This document shows, piece by piece, positions 45,935 to 55,612 of a stretch of DNA of 64,000 bases. Position 1 is the first letter of the stretch; each line of letters starts with the position of its first letter. The DNA comes from Lonicera japonica (lineage: Eukaryota > Streptophyta > Magnoliopsida > Dipsacales > Caprifoliaceae), in contig JAKCWG010000407.1 in assembly GCA_021464415.1 (NCBI GenBank), positions 62,001 through 126,000 on the forward strand, written 5' to 3'. The position numbers and the translations under genes are program-made. The notes under the pieces are model-generated. The model was not told the DNA's origin, did no database searches, and was given only the letters and a program-made list of their open reading frames with translations.

Positions 45935-48900
45935 TTAGTGAAAATACGCTCTTAGATTGGCCACATTCCAGGGGTTTGGTACCGGACGACCCTCCATATC
46001 CTGCAGACAGTAGGATCCGGTTCCAGTTGCCGAGGTAATTTCGTATGGACCCTCCCAATTCTGCTGGAGTTTCCCGTGACTGGGCTTGATTGCTGTGCCA
46101 AGTACTTTTCTCAAAACCAATTCTCCTATCTTAAATTCCCGTAATCGGGCATTTGCTTTGTACTGTTTAGCCAAGGTATTCTGATAATTCGCCAGATGGA
46201 TTGCAGCTATCTCCCTTCTTGACTCGGCCAGGTCTAATGCTTCTTCCATCTTCTGATGATTGTTCCCCTCTTCAAACTGGGATGTTTTCAAGGTAGGTAA
46301 GCCGACTTCCAGAGGAATGATTGCCTCCGTTCCGTAGGTTAAAGAATAGGGGGTTTCCCCCGTTGATCGGCGCGGTGTTGTCCGAAAGGCCCAGAGTACA
46401 GATGGTAGTTCTTGCGCCCATTTTCCTTTCTTTTCCTCTAATCTCTTCTTCAGACCGTCCAGGATTATCTTGTTTGATGCTTCGGCCAGGCCGTTGCCTT
46501 GGGGATAGGCCACACTAGAAAAGCGTTGTTTAATCCCGTAGGCGTTACAAAATTCTTCAATCCTTTGGTTCTTGAACTGAGTGCCATTGTCGGAGATTAG
46601 TATCTGTGGAATGCCGAACCTGGTGATGATGTTTTTCCACAAAAAATTTCTCACATTAGATTCAGCTATGTTTGCCAAGGGTACTGCCTCTATCCATTTC
46701 GAGAAATAATCCGTGCCGACCAGAAGAAATTTTTTGTTGCCTGGAGCCCGCGGGAATGGACCCATGATATCCAAACCCCACATGGCAAAGGGCCAGGGGC
46801 TAACAATGGGATGAAGGGTGCTAGCATGTTGGTGAATCATTGGGGCGTGTTTTTGACATTTGTCGCACTTTTTCACGTATTCTACGGCGTCTTTCTGCAT
46901 GTAGGGCCACCAGTATCCTTGAGATCTGGCCCTGTGGGCTAGAGATCGGCCCCCCGTATGACTACCGCAACTTCCTTCATGCAGTTCGAAAAGGGTATGC
47001 TGAACCAGCTTTGGGTGAACACATCTAAGATAGGGTCCTGAGAAGGATCTTTTGTACAGCTTTTGCTCGGCGGATAACCAATATCTGGTGGCTTGGGCTC
47101 TGACACGATAAGCTTCAGTACTGTTGACCGGGAGTGACCCGTCTCTCAGATGATTAATGATGGGGTCCATCCAACTGACACCCAAGTTTGTTTCAACGTT
47201 GCACACAATTGGTCGTTCATTCGCTTCTATGCTCGGCGTTGGCACAAACTCGACCTCTACTGTTCGTTTTATTTTGGAGTTTACTGCTGAGGCCAGAGTG
47301 GCCAATGCATCCGCATGGGAATTGCTTGCTCTGGGAAACCTTTCAATATACACGGAATTAAATTTCTTTAACATCTTTCGAGCCAGATTCATATACGCTG
47401 CCATTCGTTCATTTTTCGCCGCATACTCCCCGGTCAGTTGATTTGCCACTAACTGAGAATCGGAATTGATTATCAAATCCTGGATTCCCAGTTGCATGGC
47501 CTTTTTCATGCCCAAGATCAGAGCTTCGTATTCAGCCTCATTGTTGCTTGCTTTGAAACCAAGCCGAATTGCCTGTTCGATGATGGCTCCTTCTGGAGTT
47601 TTCAAGATGATGCCGACTCCCGACCCACCACTTGCTGACGACCCGTCAATGTTCAGGTGCCATGGAACTGAATTTGGAGTGGGGGCTGTTGTTATGATCG
47701 GCTCGCGCTGTTCTGATGCCGTCAGTTTCTCATCTCGACTCTGCCCACAGTTTAATAGTTGGCCTTGTACAGGAACTTCAGTGTTCCCCGTGAATTCGGC
47801 AATAAAGTCGGCAAGTACCTGCCCTTTGATCGCTGTCCGGGGAACGTATTCAATATGGAATCTCCCCAATTCAACTGACCATTTCTCCATTCGTCCAGAC
47901 AAATCGGCCTTTCTGAGGGTTGCTTTGATTGGACTGTTAGTAAGCACTTTGATAGGATGAGCGTCGAAGTAGTGCCTCAATTTCCTGGATGCTGTTATCA
48001 ATGCTAATACAAGTTTTTCCAAAGGCAGGTAATTTAATTCAGGCCCTATCAAGCATTTACTAGTAAAGTATACAGGCTTTTGCACAGTACCGTGTTCTCT
48101 GATTAGGGCCGAACTTACTGCCCGATCAGAGGAAGCTAAATACATAAAGAGTTGTTCGTTGGGATCAGGGATGGATATTAGCGGTGGGCTGGTCATATAC
48201 TGCTTCAGCTCGTCGAGAGCTTGATCATATTCTGAGGTCCATTCAAACTTTTTTGTTCTTTTTAAAGATTTAAATAAAGGCATGCATTTATCAGAACATT
48301 TCGAGATAAATCGGTTTAGGGAAGCAATCATACCCGTGAGTTTTTGTAGCTCCTTCAGGGTTGTCGGCCTCTGAATGTTAGTAATTGCTTGTACCTTTTC
48401 CGGATTTGCTTCAATTCCTCGGCAGTTGACCAGAAATCCCAGAAATTTTCCCGAACTAACCCCGAATGTACACTTTGCAGCATTCAGCTTCATTTTGTAA
48501 CGCCTCAATATCTCAAAAGTCTCGCCCAAGTCACTAATATGATCGGTTTCTTGTCTACTTTTCACCAGCATGTCGTCTACATAAACCTCCATGGTTCTGC
48601 CGATTTTACCTTGGAACATTTTAGTAACAAGCCGTTGATAAGTAGCTCCTGCATTCTTGAGACCGAAGGGCATGACTTTGTAACAATATAACCCCATTGT
48701 GGTGACAAAAGCGGTAGAATTCTGATCTGGACCATATAACGGGATTTGGTGGTACCCCGAATAGGCATCCAAGAAACTGAATCTTTGATGACCGGCTGCC
48801 GAGTCGACCAGTTGATCGATTCTGGGCATTGGGAAATTATCTTTGGGGCAAGCCTTGTTCAAGTCAGTGAAGTCAACGCACACCCTCCATTTTCCGCTCT

Positions 48901-49315
48901 TCTTCTTAACTACCACAGGATTGGATATCCATTCCGGAAAGTCAGCATCCCGTATAGCTCCAGCCTTAAGCAATTTTTGGACTTCCTCTTCCACAGCCAT
49001 AGCCTTTTCAGGAGATGTTCGGCGCGGTTTCTGTTTAATCGGCTTAAAGGTAGGGTTTGTATGTAATCTATGACAGATTTCGTCCGCCGATATCCCGGGC
49101 ATCTCATATGGTTGCCAAGCAAATACGTCAACATTTCTTCTCAGAAAATTAGCGAGACTTTGCCTTTGTTCCGTTGTGAGGCTGCTGCCGATCAAAAAAT
49201 ATTTCTGCATTTCGTCCGATCCTTCCACGGTGGGGATTTTGAGTAGATCTTCAAAGACCCTTTCTTTTGGTCGTCCCCTGACCCCATTATCAACAGGGGG
49301 ACCGCTCTTTGATTG
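45935..49315 (-). CDS. pol: E5 reverse transcriptase, RNase H, archaeal-type RNase H and integrase
   Basis: An open frame runs from the codon after TAG 49318-49316 to 45935; it is in the same frame as gag-protease, so it should be made by stop-codon readthrough. Counting from Met 49228 (1097 residues), RT has YVDD at 216-219 and a Tat-type RNase H follows at about 355-480. A second, archaeal-type RNase H lies at about 523-650 with D528, E566, D590 and D640. The integrase zinc domain has H750, H757, C788 and C791, and the core D820, D880 and E916 (D-35-E). All catalytic residues are present. The product copies and integrates the element. It ends 85 bp before the 65-bp repeats on the other side. 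Confidence 0.95.
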   Translation of the reverse strand, partial: QSKSGPPVDNGVRGRPKERVFEDLLKIPTVEGSDEMQKYFLIGSSLTTEQRQSLANFLRRNVDVFAWQPYEMPGISADEICHRLHTNPTFKPIKQKPRRTSPEKAMAVEEEVQKLLKAGAIRDADFPEWISNPVVVKKKSGKWRVCVDFTDLNKACPKDNFPMPRIDQLVDSAAGHQRFSFLDAYSGYHQIPLYGPDQNSTAFVTTMGLYCYKVMPFGLKNAGATYQRLVTKMFQGKIGRTMEVYVDDMLVKSRQETDHISDLGETFEILRRYKMKLNAAKCTFGVSSGKFLGFLVNCRGIEANPEKVQAITNIQRPTTLKELQKLTGMIASLNRFISKCSDKCMPLFKSLKRTKKFEWTSEYDQALDELKQYMTSPPLISIPDPNEQLFMYLASSDRAVSSALIREHGTVQKPVYFTSKCLIGPELNYLPLEKLVLALITASRKLRHYFDAHPIKVLTNSPIKATLRKADLSGRMEKWSVELGRFHIEYVPRTAIKGQVLADFIAEFTGNTEVPVQGQLLNCGQSRDEKLTASEQREPIITTAPTPNSVPWHLNIDGSSASGGSGVGIILKTPEGAIIEQAIRLGFKASNNEAEYEALILGMKKAMQLGIQDLIINSDSQLVANQLTGEYAAKNERMAAYMNLARKMLKKFNSVYIERFPRASNSHADALATLASAVNSKIKRTVEVEFVPTPSIEANERPIVCNVETNLGVSWMDPIINHLRDGSLPVNSTEAYRVRAQATRYWLSAEQKLYKRSFSGPYLRCVHPKLVQHTLFELHEGSCGSHTGGRSLAHRARSQGYWWPYMQKDAVEYVKKCDKCQKHAPMIHQHASTLHPIVSPWPFAMWGLDIMGPFPRAPGNKKFLLVGTDYFSKWIEAVPLANIAESNVRNFLWKNIITRFGIPQILISDNGTQFKNQRIEEFCNAYGIKQRFSSVAYPQGNGLAEASNKIILDGLKKRLEEKKGKWAQELPSVLWAFRTTPRRSTGETPYSLTYGTEAIIPLEVGLPTLKTSQFEEGNNHQKMEEALDLAESRREIAAIHLANYQNTLAKQYKANARLREFKIGELVLRKVLGTAIKPSHGKLQQNWEGPYEITSATGTGSYCLQDMEGRPVPNPWNVANLRAYFH

Positions 49316-49321
49316 CTATTG
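49310..49321 (-). other. Tobamovirus-type leaky stop between E5 gag-protease and pol
   Basis: On the - strand the junction reads CAA TAG CAA TCA. This fits the UAG-CAR-YYA readthrough consensus defined for tobamoviruses. The reading frame is the same on both sides and open for 810 codons upstream and more than 1100 downstream. Confidence 0.75.
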
Positions 49322-51748
49322 ACAATGTTCCTTGCCCTTCCCCTGGCACGAGGGCTCGGGCGTATTACTTTCTTTCCCGTTTTCTTGGTTCTCTCGTTCA
49401 GGGATATAGACTGGTCTCGGTCCTTCAGGCCGAACTGTTTCTTTCATTTCTGACTGTGATCCTCTGATTGCCAAATTGAAACAGTACCTAGCATCCTCTT
49501 GCTTGCCTCGGACCACACATACTCCTTTAGGAGTTGGGAACTTTAGTTTCTGATGGAACGGCAAGGCTACTGCCCTCATTTCTCCCAGCCAGTTTCGTCC
49601 GAGCAAAGCGTTGTATGGAGATTCGACATTCATCACGAAAAAATCAGTTACTACAACCATTTCTCCGATTCGTACCGGGACACTGACAATGCATATCGGC
49701 CAGACCGCGTCACCACTGAAACTATAGATGGGGGAATCCACTTGCCGAACAGACTTGTTCGAAATAAACGGTTTCAGCTCGTTGTACGCTTTCAGATACA
49801 TCACTTCCGAAGAACTACCCGGATCGATTAGGACGCGTTTGACATCGAAGTTGCAAATATTGGCCATTATAACCAACGCGTCATTATGGGGAACATCTAT
49901 TCCTTCCAAATCCTCCTCTGAGAAAGACAGCTGATAGACAACATTGTTCTCCCGATCTCGTTTCGGAGGAGCTGATACCGACATGATTTCCTTAACCGGA
50001 TGAGCCTCTGCCCATAGCCTTGCTCGCGCCAACCGCGCTCGCAAATAATTCCTCGTTGCTTCTGTGCTATTAACAACGCCATGTATGGCTTCGATTGTTC
50101 CCACCGCAGGTTTGGCCACCTGAGCCGAATCGCGATTTGCCTTGTCCATTCTCGGTTGTTCATTGGGTTTGGTTTCATCTCGTTTCGTGTACTTGGTTAG
50201 TCGGCCTTGTTCGACCAATTCCTTCAAAAATTGCTTCAAAGTCCTACAGGTGTCGGTGGTATGTCCATGGTCTTTGTGATAGAAGCACTTGAGTGAAGAA
50301 TTCCGCATTTTGGGGTCTCCGAGCATAGGCCTCGGCCATTTAAAAAACCTTTCATCTTTTATTTCGTGCAAGATTTTGCTAATCGGCTTATTAAATACAG
50401 TGTTCACGCCTTTGAAAGCGTTTGATTTCCTATCTTCCTCAGCATTGTCCTTTCGATCTGTATCTCTTCTATTTTTCTTGTCCTGATTGTCATCTTTCCG
50501 ATCGCCGTTCACATTTCTGTCTCTCTTGAAACCCTGTTGTTTGCTCATAGCCTTGTCATCATCTTCCACCCTCGAGAATTCATCAACCCGTGCGAGCAGA
50601 TCATTGAATGTTTTGGGAGGTCGGCGAGTGAGATCATTATAAATGCCATTGCCATCATATGGCAAGCCGAACTTGAAAGTGCTAAGGGCGAATCTCGGAT
50701 CACAGTCCTCTGTCTCTTGATACAATTCGAAGTACCGTTGGGAATACTCACGCAAAGTTTCACCAGATTTCTTTCTGAGTTGGGTCAGGGCTTCGGGACC
50801 CTTGATCATCCTGCTATTGGTGATGAATCGAGCGGCAAACTGCTCGGCTAGCTCTCTGAAACTGTCGATTTTAGCAGGTGGCAGCTTATCAAACCAACGC
50901 AATGCCGTATCTCCAAGGCTTGCGGGAAACATCCTGCACATGAGGGCTTCTTCACCTCTCCAATAGGCCATAACTTGCTTATAGTGGCGAACATGATCGG
51001 CTGGGTCAGATCGGCCGTCATATATGCTGAACTTTGGTTGTCCGAATTTTTTCGGGGGTAATGCGTTCTGAATTCGCTCGGTGAATGGGGAACCGTTATC
51101 TTCTCCCAGGGCTCTTCTCGCCAATTGCGCGGCCGATTTCTCATCCTCCGTCTTATCGGCGATTGTCGAATGAATTAGTTTTCGCAAATCCTGCTCGGCC
51201 CAATTGTTCAACGGGTTTTCCTTTCCATCGACTACTTGGACTGACTTGACCCCTCTAGTACTCTTGCAGATTCCCTTTGTCCCCAAGCGTTCGAACACGC
51301 TGTGATGCCCAGAGCGATTCGGACTGGTTTGACGCTTCTTTTCATTAACAATCTCCTCTCGAAACCCTCTCTTAGAATTGACTTCGTCATGATCATCTTT
51401 TGAGGAAGAGACGACTGTCTCGGCCTCTTTGAGCTCGGCCAACTTAAATGGTTCACATATCGTTTTTTTAAGCATTTGCTCTTTGAGGAGTTGTGACAAT
51501 ATTTCATTTTCTCGCCGCAGTTTGGCCATTGCGACTGGTTCGTTTAGAGCAAGGGCGTCCTCTTCGGGATAGTTGGGATCAAAGAGGTTGTTAGATGAGT
51601 GGGTTTGTGAATGGTCTAGGTTGGGTTGCCTGGGTGCCGCAGCCACCGGCCTATTTGCAATCGGATTCACATTCGTGTTGGGGTTTGGATCTGTTTCTGG
51701 GGCTAAATTTGAATTTTCACCTATTTGTTGACTTCTAGTTTGAACCAT
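49316..51748 (-). CDS. gag: E5 Gag-protease polyprotein, 810 aa
   Basis: The start is ATG 51748 (MVQTRSQQIG), the usual Tat gag opening; the frame extends only a few codons further upstream without an ATG. Residues 240-400 are the Gag core (ALRWFDKLPPAKIDSF, TLREYSQRYFELYQE). A CX2HX4HX4C knuckle is at 488-501 (CFYHKDHGHTTDTC), and the aspartic protease has VLIDPGSSSE at about 639-648. The segment 401-450 is Lys/Asp-rich. It forms the particle and matures the polyprotein. Translation ends at the leaky TAG 49318-49316. Confidence 0.95.
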   Translation of the reverse strand: MVQTRSQQIGENSNLAPETDPNPNTNVNPIANRPVAAAPRQPNLDHSQTHSSNNLFDPNYPEEDALALNEPVAMAKLRRENEILSQLLKEQMLKKTICEPFKLAELKEAETVVSSSKDDHDEVNSKRGFREEIVNEKKRQTSPNRSGHHSVFERLGTKGICKSTRGVKSVQVVDGKENPLNNWAEQDLRKLIHSTIADKTEDEKSAAQLARRALGEDNGSPFTERIQNALPPKKFGQPKFSIYDGRSDPADHVRHYKQVMAYWRGEEALMCRMFPASLGDTALRWFDKLPPAKIDSFRELAEQFAARFITNSRMIKGPEALTQLRKKSGETLREYSQRYFELYQETEDCDPRFALSTFKFGLPYDGNGIYNDLTRRPPKTFNDLLARVDEFSRVEDDDKAMSKQQGFKRDRNVNGDRKDDNQDKKNRRDTDRKDNAEEDRKSNAFKGVNTVFNKPISKILHEIKDERFFKWPRPMLGDPKMRNSSLKCFYHKDHGHTTDTCRTLKQFLKELVEQGRLTKYTKRDETKPNEQPRMDKANRDSAQVAKPAVGTIEAIHGVVNSTEATRNYLRARLARARLWAEAHPVKEIMSVSAPPKRDRENNVVYQLSFSEEDLEGIDVPHNDALVIMANICNFDVKRVLIDPGSSSEVMYLKAYNELKPFISNKSVRQVDSPIYSFSGDAVWPICIVSVPVRIGEMVVVTDFFVMNVESPYNALLGRNWLGEMRAVALPFHQKLKFPTPKGVCVVRGKQEDARYCFNLAIRGSQSEMKETVRPEGPRPVYIPERENQENGKESNTPEPSCQGKGKEHCQ

Positions 51749-51896
51749 TTTAAACAGGCTATGCAAGAGACTTTAAATTAAGCAAAAAACGACTAGAACG
51801 TAAGATGGATAAGAGGTATAACGGAGAGGAAATAGTGAGGTGAGTAGAGGTAGAAATCCGATTACCAGGATATGAGAAATAGCTTTTTGTTGCGTT

Positions 51897-51914
51897 TTCC
51901 CACAGACGGCGCCA
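51897..51914 (-). other. E5 primer binding site
   Basis: On the - strand TGGCGCCGTCTGTGGGAA lies three bases after the LTR and is identical to that of E4. The tRNA is not identified; the first nine bases agree with tRNA-Asp. Confidence 0.8.
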
Positions 51915-51917
51915 AAT

Positions 51918-52540
51918 TGTAGGTGGTGTTTTATCGTCTCAATACAGGTCCGGCCCAAACTGGAAGAATGATCACTGGACCTCTCTCTTTTCCTCTCCTT
52001 CCTTTTTTTTTCTTTGCCACCCCTGTTTTTGTGGACATCCTTTTCTATTTATACTCTTACATTTCGTGTTTCCCAAGATGAATTAGGTCACTGGTGAAAT
52101 TACTATCTGGGGCATTTTTAGGGTTTACGTGGCACTACCTTCTCTCTCCTCTGTCAAGGAAATAGCTGTTATAACTAACCTTCCTTCACTTTACACGTGT
52201 TGATCAGCCATTCGTTGGTACGGTAATCCCTCATCATGGGACGACGCTAGTGAATATCCTTTTCTCATTGATGAGCTGGCTTGTACGTATATATCCTTAT
52301 CCATATACCCAAAGTTACTCATAAATATATCATCTTTGATCGGCGTAACCCTCTCATGTTCGGCAGATCTGTCTTTTTGTTCGGCAGTAATTCACACGGT
52401 TCCCTTGTGCTTATTGGATTTCATCCGTGACTCCTTACATTCCTTGGGATATTCGGGTCCCGCCTTGTATATTCGGCCCATGAGGGGATTTTGGAACTAA
52501 TTCGGCCCAAGAACAAAATGTTCAAAACTATACTCCCACA
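51918..52540 (-). repeat. E5 5' LTR (right on + strand)
   Basis: 623 bp, nearly identical to 40442-41066. The TATAAATAG box is at 52045-52053 on the - strand. It is followed by the duplication CTTAT (52541-52545). Confidence 0.95.
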
Positions 52541-52545
52541 CTTAT

Positions 52546-54694
52546 GATTTTAAATGGATATCCTTTATTATAAACACTATTTTTGTAATGTCCTTTATTA
52601 TTATTATCTATTATAAATTTAATATTATTTCCTCTAATATTTAGTATTATTTTTTGTGCATATTTTAATCTAATTAATTATAAATTAATTCCCTTTATCG
52701 TTTCCCTGAATTAGACTATTCGTTTAAATCAAATGGAATTTTATTTTTAGCCGAAAATGTAAACAATAAATGGCCACAAATTTACAAATAAAAAAAAAAT
52801 ATAAGCCTTGCCGGAAAATTTAACTCTTACAAATCAATAATGACGACCCGAATTACTAATATCTCTATTACTCATCAACATAAAGGTTTAAAAAATACTA
52901 AAAAAAAAAAAAAACTTTAGCTTCAACATTGTATGTGCAATGAAATTTAAAACAATAACAAGCTCTCATTAATCTGTACGTGAGTGCAGAAGTTCATGGA
53001 TTTGAATAGTCAGATCATGTTTAATAATAACATTTTCAATAGTCATGCCTGGATATTTCATATTTGGTAATAACATTTTTAGTAGCCATGCTCGATCGGA
53101 TATGTTAATAAACAGAGTAGTCATGAAATAAGAGACAATATGTCAACTCCAACAAAATGACATTTAGCGTGCCCGTGTTTATCAGGTACTCTTGTACGTT
53201 GAGACATCTTATCACTTCAAACCATTCCTTGATAACAATATAACCGTTGTTGAAAAAAATTATCAGTTTGCTGTGAAAAAGTATTAGAAAGCTCTGGCAT
53301 TACCATTCCGGCCGAAGGACTAGAACATGAATAGAGGAAAAGAAAAAACATATACACAACACGAAATATACAACAAAATCTTTAGAAAAAAGATAAAATA
53401 TTTATACCAATTTTTTTTTATAAATTTACATTAGTTTCCTCCAATTTTTCAACATGCTTAGTAAAGTACTTAATATATTCATAGTAAAAAATATCATTCC
53501 ACCTGTTTCTTTGCTATATTATTGTATTTTGTTACTTTATAAGTTTTTTTTTCATTATAACATTATGTTATAATCATGCGAATGAAATGCTTGTTACAAA
53601 AAAACACGTGTAACTACCAAAATAGATTACTGGCATTATGCACACATGCATAATAGGCTGAGAGGATTAATGAGTTGTGCATTCCGAGAATGTAAAAGCC
53701 ACCAAGACATCTGGTACGAACATGTCTTTTTTTACTATAACATCTTTTGCCCCTAAAACCTCCTTATGGTCACCATCACGGTGGTATACTATTTTTCATA
53801 TTTACATAATTTTGTTTTGAAGACGTATATATATATATATATAAAATACATTATTGATTTCTTTTTCTTTTTCTATGAAAACTAATTAATGGTTGATAGT
53901 TGAATGTTTTATATATGCTCATTTGTACCCCTACGATATATATATATATACACATGTGAAAGTTATTTGTCATACTGATATAAAATTTATTGACTTGCAA
54001 GGCGACGGTTGCCTATTTATGTGGGTGACAAGTATGCGCATATAATCCACAGGGAAATAAAATTCTGCTAACGGTCGTGTTGTTCACGGTTTTGGCAAGA
54101 AAGTTCATGTTTTTAATTTCCGCTCCTTTCTGCGAAGCTTTGGAAGTAAGAGAGACCTGCATTTTTGTTTTGCCTGAAGATCTCTCGAACATTTGTCTAC
54201 GAAGGTGTTCCTCCATGAGATTTGAATGCTATTATTTCGGATATTAGATATATGGTTAAATTTTGTGATATTTCCTTTTCTTTTGTTAGGAGAGAGGAAA
54301 TGCTATTGCTCATGTTTCTACTTTTTACCCAATTCAATTTTTTTTTTCGATCATTTTTCATATTATTATCAAAATGAAGCCTTCGTAAGTAGCTAGTATA
54401 AAAATAATATTGTCATAAATTTTATTAGTGGTAAGACAGTTTGTTTAGAAGCAAAATAATTTAGGTTCTAACATGGACAAACTAGGTAGAAGCTTGTCAG
54501 CCAAAATTTTGTTGTAAATTCATATACCTCTCAAATTTAGGAGCATAAAGAAAGTAAGAATCCCCTTTGTTGATCTTTAATTTATGAATTTGGCCATTTA
54601 ATACTTTTTAATTTATAAGTTATTTATGTTGTTTGAAAAAATAAATTAACGTAGAATTTTATAAGCTTAAGCTAATTCTTATTAAATAAGATAC
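52546..54694. other. AT-rich intergenic DNA with microsatellites
   Basis: (AT)n runs are at about 53827-53843 and 53938-53950. No transposon ends or clear genes are seen, apart from the uncertain frame at 54013-54216. Confidence 0.55.
54013..54216 (-). CDS. Uncertain ORF, 67 aa
   Basis: An ATG-started frame (MEEHLRRQMFERSSGKTKMQ) of mixed, protein-like composition stands out from its AT-rich surroundings by being less AT-biased. No domain is recognised and no splice partner was found. It may be an exon fragment of a host gene or chance. Confidence 0.2.
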   Translation of the reverse strand: MEEHLRRQMFERSSGKTKMQVSLTSKASQKGAEIKNMNFLAKTVNNTTVSRILFPCGLYAHTCHPHK

Positions 54695-55612
54695 TGGGTA
54701 GAAGAAATCTAACCAAGCTCAACAAAGATAAAATCAGCCCAAATTGACAGAACCAATGATCAGATGTATCAAAGGATGAATAGTAAATCTGCAGTAATGG
54801 AGTTAATTCTTATTAAATAAGACCGTGGGTGGTAGAAATCTAACCTAGCTCTTGGAGCTAAGATTTTTGTTTGTGGGTTAAGTTCTTCCGATGGCTGTTA
54901 TACCCAATCCGGCAGTTCCTAGTGTGTGATTGTGTTCTTCACTTGACTTAATTGGCCTGATTAAGGGTGATTAGAGTAATGGTGTTTATGCTCTTAAAGA
55001 GAAAAAAATGAGGGAGTGAATGTTATGTAATAAAAGTTGGGAATCCCTTAGTTGTAGTTTTTCCTGCTATTTATATATATAGGATAGTGTTCCATTAGGG
55101 TTTGGTGTAAAATTACTATAAAGGGTAAACTTGATCACTGCTCTAAGATGATAGGTCCCTAACCTTGTTTACATTAACTAAAGTGATTATTTTTCATTGT
55201 TTATCTTCCAACTCAGCTGTTTTATATTCATCTTCCGACCACTAATGATTGGATCATAGTACTATGATCCGATGACACTGATGACAAGATCTGATCGGCT
55301 AAAGATGATATTAGAGCCTTCAGCTCAACTGTTTTATATTCATCTTCTGACCGCTAATGATCGGGTCATAGTACTATGATCCAATGACATTGACGACAAG
55401 ATCTGATCGGCTAAAGGTTGACCTTAGAGCCTCCAACTCAATTATTTTATATTCATCTTCCAACCATTAATGATGGGGTAACAATACTATGATCCGATGA
55501 CACTGACAACAAGATCTGATAGGCTAAAGGATGACCTTAGAGCCTCTCAAGCCATGCGGGCTCTGACTGATGATCCACACACTGAACTTGGATCCTAACC
55601 CAAAAGCCCACA
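54695..55612 (-). repeat. Decayed LTR related to the E4 LTR (probable solo LTR)
   Basis: It starts TGGGTAGAAGAAATCTAACC and ends AAGCCCACA; stretches such as AAATCTAACC...GCCCAAATTG and the GTTATACCCAATCC block align with 38381-38600. The first ~131 bp are repeated in tandem (54695 and 54826), and the body carries a 112-bp tandem triplication. Orientation is taken from E4. Confidence 0.6.
55212..55549. repeat. 112-bp tandem repeat, three copies
   Basis: Units start at 55212, 55324 and 55437. Each has TTTTATATTCATCTTC, an ATAGTACTATGATC-type palindrome and GACAAGATCTGAT. Confidence 0.9.

Larger units (their letters stand above)
40442..52540 (-). mobile_element. E5: complete, young Tat-type retrotransposon with an intact antisense gene (12.1 kb)
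   Basis: The LTRs are 625 bp (40442-41066) and 623 bp (51918-52540); I see one substitution and two single-base indels between them. The duplication CTTAT flanks the element (40437-40441 and 52541-52545). On the - strand the order is LTR, primer site, gag-protease (51748-49316), leaky TAG, pol (to 45935), 65-bp repeats, opposite-strand ORFs, purine tract, LTR. All frames are open, so this is a candidate for a recently active, autonomous element. Confidence 0.95.

Noticed and set aside
47157..47960. + strand ORFs opposite E5 pol (94 and 164 codons)
   Set aside because: They are mirror frames of the intact pol gene, without ATG context or domains.
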